From Centroberyx gerrardi (Eukaryota > Chordata > Actinopteri > Beryciformes > Berycidae), in assembly GCF_048128805.1 (NCBI RefSeq), contig NC_136016.1, forward strand, positions 22,371,676 to 22,435,675: a stretch of DNA of 64,000 nucleotides, read 5' to 3'. A program made the translations under genes and the position numbers. Below are positions 60,196 to 64,000 of the stretch, piece by piece; the stretch's first letter is position 1; every line of letters begins with the position of its first letter. The notes under the pieces are model-generated. The model made no database searches. It had not been told where the DNA came from and was given only the letters and a program-made list of their open reading frames with translations.

Positions 60196-61171
60196 GATTG
60201 GAGTTTTAATTCTACAAACATTTCTCAGACACAGAGCTGCTCTGGAGACAGAAATAATCTCATTGTTTGAGTTAAACCTCAGTGGGCGGAGTCAAACAAC
60301 CACAGTTTTTTAGCTATCTGGCTAACAAATGATGACAAAGGAATATTTTTTTCTTTCATTCATGACCATGGCATCATGATGTTGAAGGTCAGCAGCTAGC
60401 TAACTAGCTTACCTAGATAGCTATAGGCTAGTATGGCTAGTTTGAACCTGAAGGTCAGCTAGCTAACTAGCTAACCTAGATAACTTAGTATGATAGATTG
60501 TATTTTTTCAGTTAGCAGCAGAGTGCTAGGCTTCATAATATTAGCTTCCTCCTCTCTTACCTCTTGTCTTTTTCACTGAGCTTCAAGTCGAGATGAAATT
60601 AAAAATGCCTTTTTAACCCTTTTAGATCACATCCCCGGTCATATTGTGCACCTATTTAACAATATATGCCAAAAAAAAAAAAAAAAAATCAATTTCTTTG
60701 TATTCTTATATCAAAATTCAATCATGTTTTCTTCCTGTAAAACAAAATATGCCGTGTGCTTACGTAAGCACGCCTCAACCAATTTCAACCAATAATATCA
60801 TGACATTCACCCATCAATCAATCTTCAACTTTTAGCGCACAGAGCTAAGATTCATTAGTTAGCTAGCTAGCAACAGCATGGTATTCGGTGTGTCTTCGGG
60901 TGTTATGACACGCCCACTTTTCAACGTTCAAATCAAATTCCTCCCAACGTTATGTCCCGCCTGTCTTTCCTGTTTCACTCAGAAATACGTCACGATACGG
61001 AAGTTAGATACTCTCGAAATGCTGTTTCATCTCGACTTTCAGTCTAACGTTACTTAGCCAGAAAAACTATGGCTCCGCCCACTGAGGTTTAACTTTCTTA
61101 TCATTTCCAATTATTTCTTATTTCAGCTCTGCTTCAGAGAAATATCTGTACAACTAAAACTCCAATCTGCG
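60196..61171. mobile_element. Second copy of the palindromic element, interrupted
   Basis: Same termini (CAGATTGGAGTTTTA... and its inverse) and same AGCT-rich middle as the copy at 5895-6434. It is longer because another element is inserted at 60586-61037. Confidence 0.65.
60586..61037. mobile_element. Nested inverted-repeat element, 452 bp, with TTCA target duplication
   Basis: It begins AGTCGAGATGAAA and ends with the exact inverse TTTCATCTCGACT. TTCA flanks it on both sides (60582-60585 and 61038-61041), while the related copy at 6289-6292 has a single TTCA. It includes an A-run (about 60671-60688) and encodes no recognised protein. The superfamily cannot be fixed from the 4-bp duplication alone. 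Confidence 0.7.
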
Positions 61172-61369
61172 ACATAAAGACCCGCTAACTAATAAAGTTA
61201 AGATGCACTGAGAGACAGAAATCCAGCCAGACAGACAGACGGGATTCCATCCATATTGCATACGCCACAGTCTGCCGTCCTGTCAGCTCCCTTCATATCC
61301 ATTAGCGGATGAAGTCATGGCCCTGCGCTAATTGTCACTGACAGAGTGGTGAGGGTAAGGAGAGGGGGG

Positions 61370-61372
<3 letters not shown>

Positions 61373-61431
<59 letters not shown>
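61373..61431 (+). repeat. (GA)n microsatellite
   Basis: About 28 uninterrupted GA units. Open frames of Arg-Glu repeats across it are artefacts. Confidence 0.9.
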
Positions 61432-61435
<4 letters not shown>

Positions 61436-61439
61436 CATG

Positions 61440-63267
61440 GGAAAACACCAGTCTGCTCCGGGTCTCTCTGGTCCCGTCACTCTACTCTCTTAACGAGCAC
61501 CAATTTAATTCTCTCTCCACTAATTAAAGGATGTGAGATGGGCTTCAGTCACTGGACTATTACCTATTAGAGGGATGGGCTCTAATTTAATGAGCAAAAA
61601 TGTCTTTATGGCTTTGACCATGTAAAACAAAAAGGTAACACTTTCCTCTACAATGGCCTTATTACCGTGTTTCAAACTGTGTGTGAGCCAACATGTGATT
61701 CAGATCTCCCACAGGGTTCAACAACACACTGTAAGTACAAAAAAAATTACATTCATAGACTTTGTACTTACACTCTCATACCTATACACAGTGTTATCGT
61801 GCCACAAATAAAATATTTATTGGGATAGAAAAAGAATGATTGTCTGTCTGGCTTAGGATGGATGAGCTGTTAGATGGGATTTTCAAAAACATTTTAGACA
61901 TTTCTCATCATGAAGTCTTTCATTTAGCTTTGTGAGGTTTAGTAAATCATCATTATGCATGATGAAGCATAAACACAAATCACTTTTGTCCTATTACAAA
62001 TTGGAAAAAAGAAACTCCTCATAGCAGCACCAAGCTTGGATGAAAATCCCTTCATGGGTTTGTTTTCATACATTTTACACTTTTTAAAAGTTACTTCTGT
62101 CCCTTTATGATGCTGGTTTTCTTGTTTCTGTTATTGGCTTTAGTCTTATTTATGACCCTGGACAGTTTTTAACCATGTTTGTAAAGCACTTTGAGTTACA
62201 TTATCGTATGAAATCAGAAATAAAATCTGATTCGAATCTAATTATTAAGAGTTTAATGTAGTTTAATGTCAACACAGCCCTTTTGTCCCAGCCAGGCTTC
62301 CTTCCTCCCACTGGGACGATGACAAACTGATGAGTCCCACTCCTCATCACAGTCGGTCAGTCGGTCACAATCAATAAGTAATGCTAAGTCAACAGTCACA
62401 CCTTCAGCAGCCACCCGTGGGTCTGTTTTAGCACGGCCCATCCTAGCCAATATGAAATATTAATCATCCCCCGTATCAATATTTTAAAAGGTTTTCCAAA
62501 CACTGTGGATTCCCCATTTCTGGAGAACTTGATGTTGAGCGTATAGTTCATCCTCTGTGACATTTTTTTGACCTGAGAGGAGATGTTGGGAGGCGACAAA
62601 GATAATTATTTATGAGAGAAACAGCATTGCTTGCATCTTCAACATGACAAACATCCAGAGCTATTTCCACCTAAAGGAAAAATCCACACCAAAACACAAA
62701 AACACAAAAGAAAACAGCCATCATCAGGTTTTGGTGTCAGTCCCTCAAAATCAAAGAGCGAGGGCTTCTTTCTAGAGCCGCCATTTTGCACCGAGAGACG
62801 TTCAACAATCATACAGGGAGAAATCCATCGTAGAAGAGGAGAGAGACCAGTTTCTCCACCCACAGGAGCAGGAGAGAGACCAGAATGCACTGCAGCAGAG
62901 AGACATCTCCACCTGCATGTCAAAACCAGCAGTAACCAGAGTAAAGTCAGCTTGATATTGGCTATTCAATGTTAGTTTTTTCTTCGGTAACTTCCACTAC
63001 CACATTTACGAATATATTTGTGATTACTGGAAGAGGAAGAACAATTTACAACCACTGGTTTCAATATCTGAGAAAGTAATAATATCCAAAATCAAGCTAA
63101 CTTTACTCATCTCACGTACCACCCACTGCCGACTTTACACCTGTTCTCTGGGGGTTGTCGAAAGGCATTCTGGGAAACGTAGGAAACCAGTAACTGAAGT
63201 AGATGAGGCAGATTGAGGGGAAAGTGGGTACAACGAAATAATACACTTCATCACAAAATAACTGCTG
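61440..63267. other. Non-coding 3' part of window
   Basis: Includes a LINE-like tail (about 62090-62230, gtaaagcactttgagttaca then aataaaatctgatt). The open frames at 62631-62975 and 63417-63874 match no family I know. Confidence 0.4.
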
Positions 63268-63521
63268 CACTGCAAAAACGTATTTTATCTTGTATCCAGA
63301 CTCATCAAGCTTATTTTAAGTGAAACTGTCTTGGAGAAAGTTTCTTGTTTCCAGATTTTCCTCATTGTTTTATGATGATTTCTTGAAGGAAGTCATTTTG
63401 GCATGAAACCAGCAGATTATCTGCCAGAGCAGTGAGAGAATTTGACTAAAAACATCACAAAATAAGCTTGACAGGGCTGGAAACAAGATAAAATCACTGG
63501 ACAGTAATTTTTTTGCAGTGT
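63268..63521. mobile_element. CACTGCAAAAA MITE, copy at the window end
   Basis: Begins cactgcaaaaacgtatttta and ends taatttttttgcagtg. The inner arms are inverted (tcttgtatccag / ctggaaacaaga-like). 254 bp, longer and more diverged than the copy at 31147. Confidence 0.55.
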
Positions 63522-63951
63522 GGGAAGCATTGAACGTGACAGATTGATGATATTTGACAAGAGTATCTCAGGGTGGATTTTTCCTTGAATACAAAACGCC
63601 TCCGTCACAACAGGCTGGATGGGAACGGCGTGACATTCAAGCGAGCTCTGAAATAGATCCGGACGCTCGTATATCCCACTGTTTTGGTGTGGCAGTGAAC
63701 TGACTGCAGCCCGGCGGTTATTATGGCAACAAAAACAGGAAGGTTGAGGTCGAGGGCCGGTCCGGTGGTTTGAGACTCCGCCTCTCGTCTCACTTTTATT
63801 ATACGACACCCCGCTGCATGATAATTGAACAAAATGGAGGTGATTTTGATCAATTCAGAGGGAAACAACAACAAACGTCACCCAACCTCAGTCTCTACCC
63901 AAACTGTGGCACCGAAGCCGCTTTATTGCTGTCTCATTTTGGCTTCTTGTT

Positions 63952-64000
<49 letters not shown>
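63952..64000 (+). repeat. (GT)n microsatellite cut by window end
   Basis: A pure GT run that continues to the last base of the window. Confidence 0.9.

Noticed and set aside
62631..62975. 114-residue + frame near the window end
   Set aside because: No domain, no splice context, and opposite strand equally open.

Overview
This is vertebrate DNA, almost certainly from a ray-finned fish and probably a percomorph. It has AT-rich introns with GT..AG splice sites, GC-rich coding exons, many (CA)n/(GA)n microsatellites, and dense short transposon relics. There are no operons, CRISPR arrays or prokaryotic signals. I recognise three protein-coding genes, all on the + strand: a tmem273-like gene (exons seen from 12423; exon 1 not found), vstm4 (21298-37560, complete, eight coding exons, 323 aa) and lrrc18 (54170-55686, two coding exons, 255 aa). 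From memory of the human map, the order TMEM273 - VSTM4 - LRRC18, all on one strand, matches human 10q11.23. This supports all three calls. FAM170B, which lies between TMEM273 and VSTM4 in human, is not visible. I found no exons of WDFY4, the gene that surrounds LRRC18 in human.

Layout. 1-12.4 kb: non-coding, with several repeat families including a palindromic element at 5895-6434. 12.4-19.4 kb: tmem273-like exons, with two palindromic elements in its introns, two alternative last exons, a good poly(A) site at 17518 and a LINE-like relic on the minus strand. 21.1-37.6 kb: vstm4, from a GC-box/CCAAT promoter to the stop codon. Its 9.3-kb intron 2 and its smaller introns hold microsatellites and repeats. 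37.6-52 kb: long 3' flank and intergenic DNA with an inverted pair of elements (39.6-40.2 and 48.5-48.9 kb), a 570-bp fold-back (45.4-46.0 kb) and an isolated CpG-rich patch (42.7-43.0 kb). 52.3-56.2 kb: lrrc18 with a probable 5' UTR exon. 56.2-64 kb: non-coding, with a hAT-like element and a nested transposon whose empty site is preserved at 6289 in the same window.

The genes do not form a pathway. VSTM4 is a single-Ig type I membrane protein whose tail carries an ITIM-like and an ITSM-like tyrosine motif. The TMEM273-like protein is a small single-pass membrane protein, and LRRC18 is a cytoplasmic leucine-rich-repeat protein. The points most worth following are the vstm4 tail motifs, the microsatellites that serve as vstm4 splice acceptor tracts (one next to the in-frame transmembrane exon), the two possible C-termini of the tmem273-like gene, and the nested transposon with its empty site. 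I found no clear case for a wholly new gene system. No database search was possible; all family names rest on recognition by eye.
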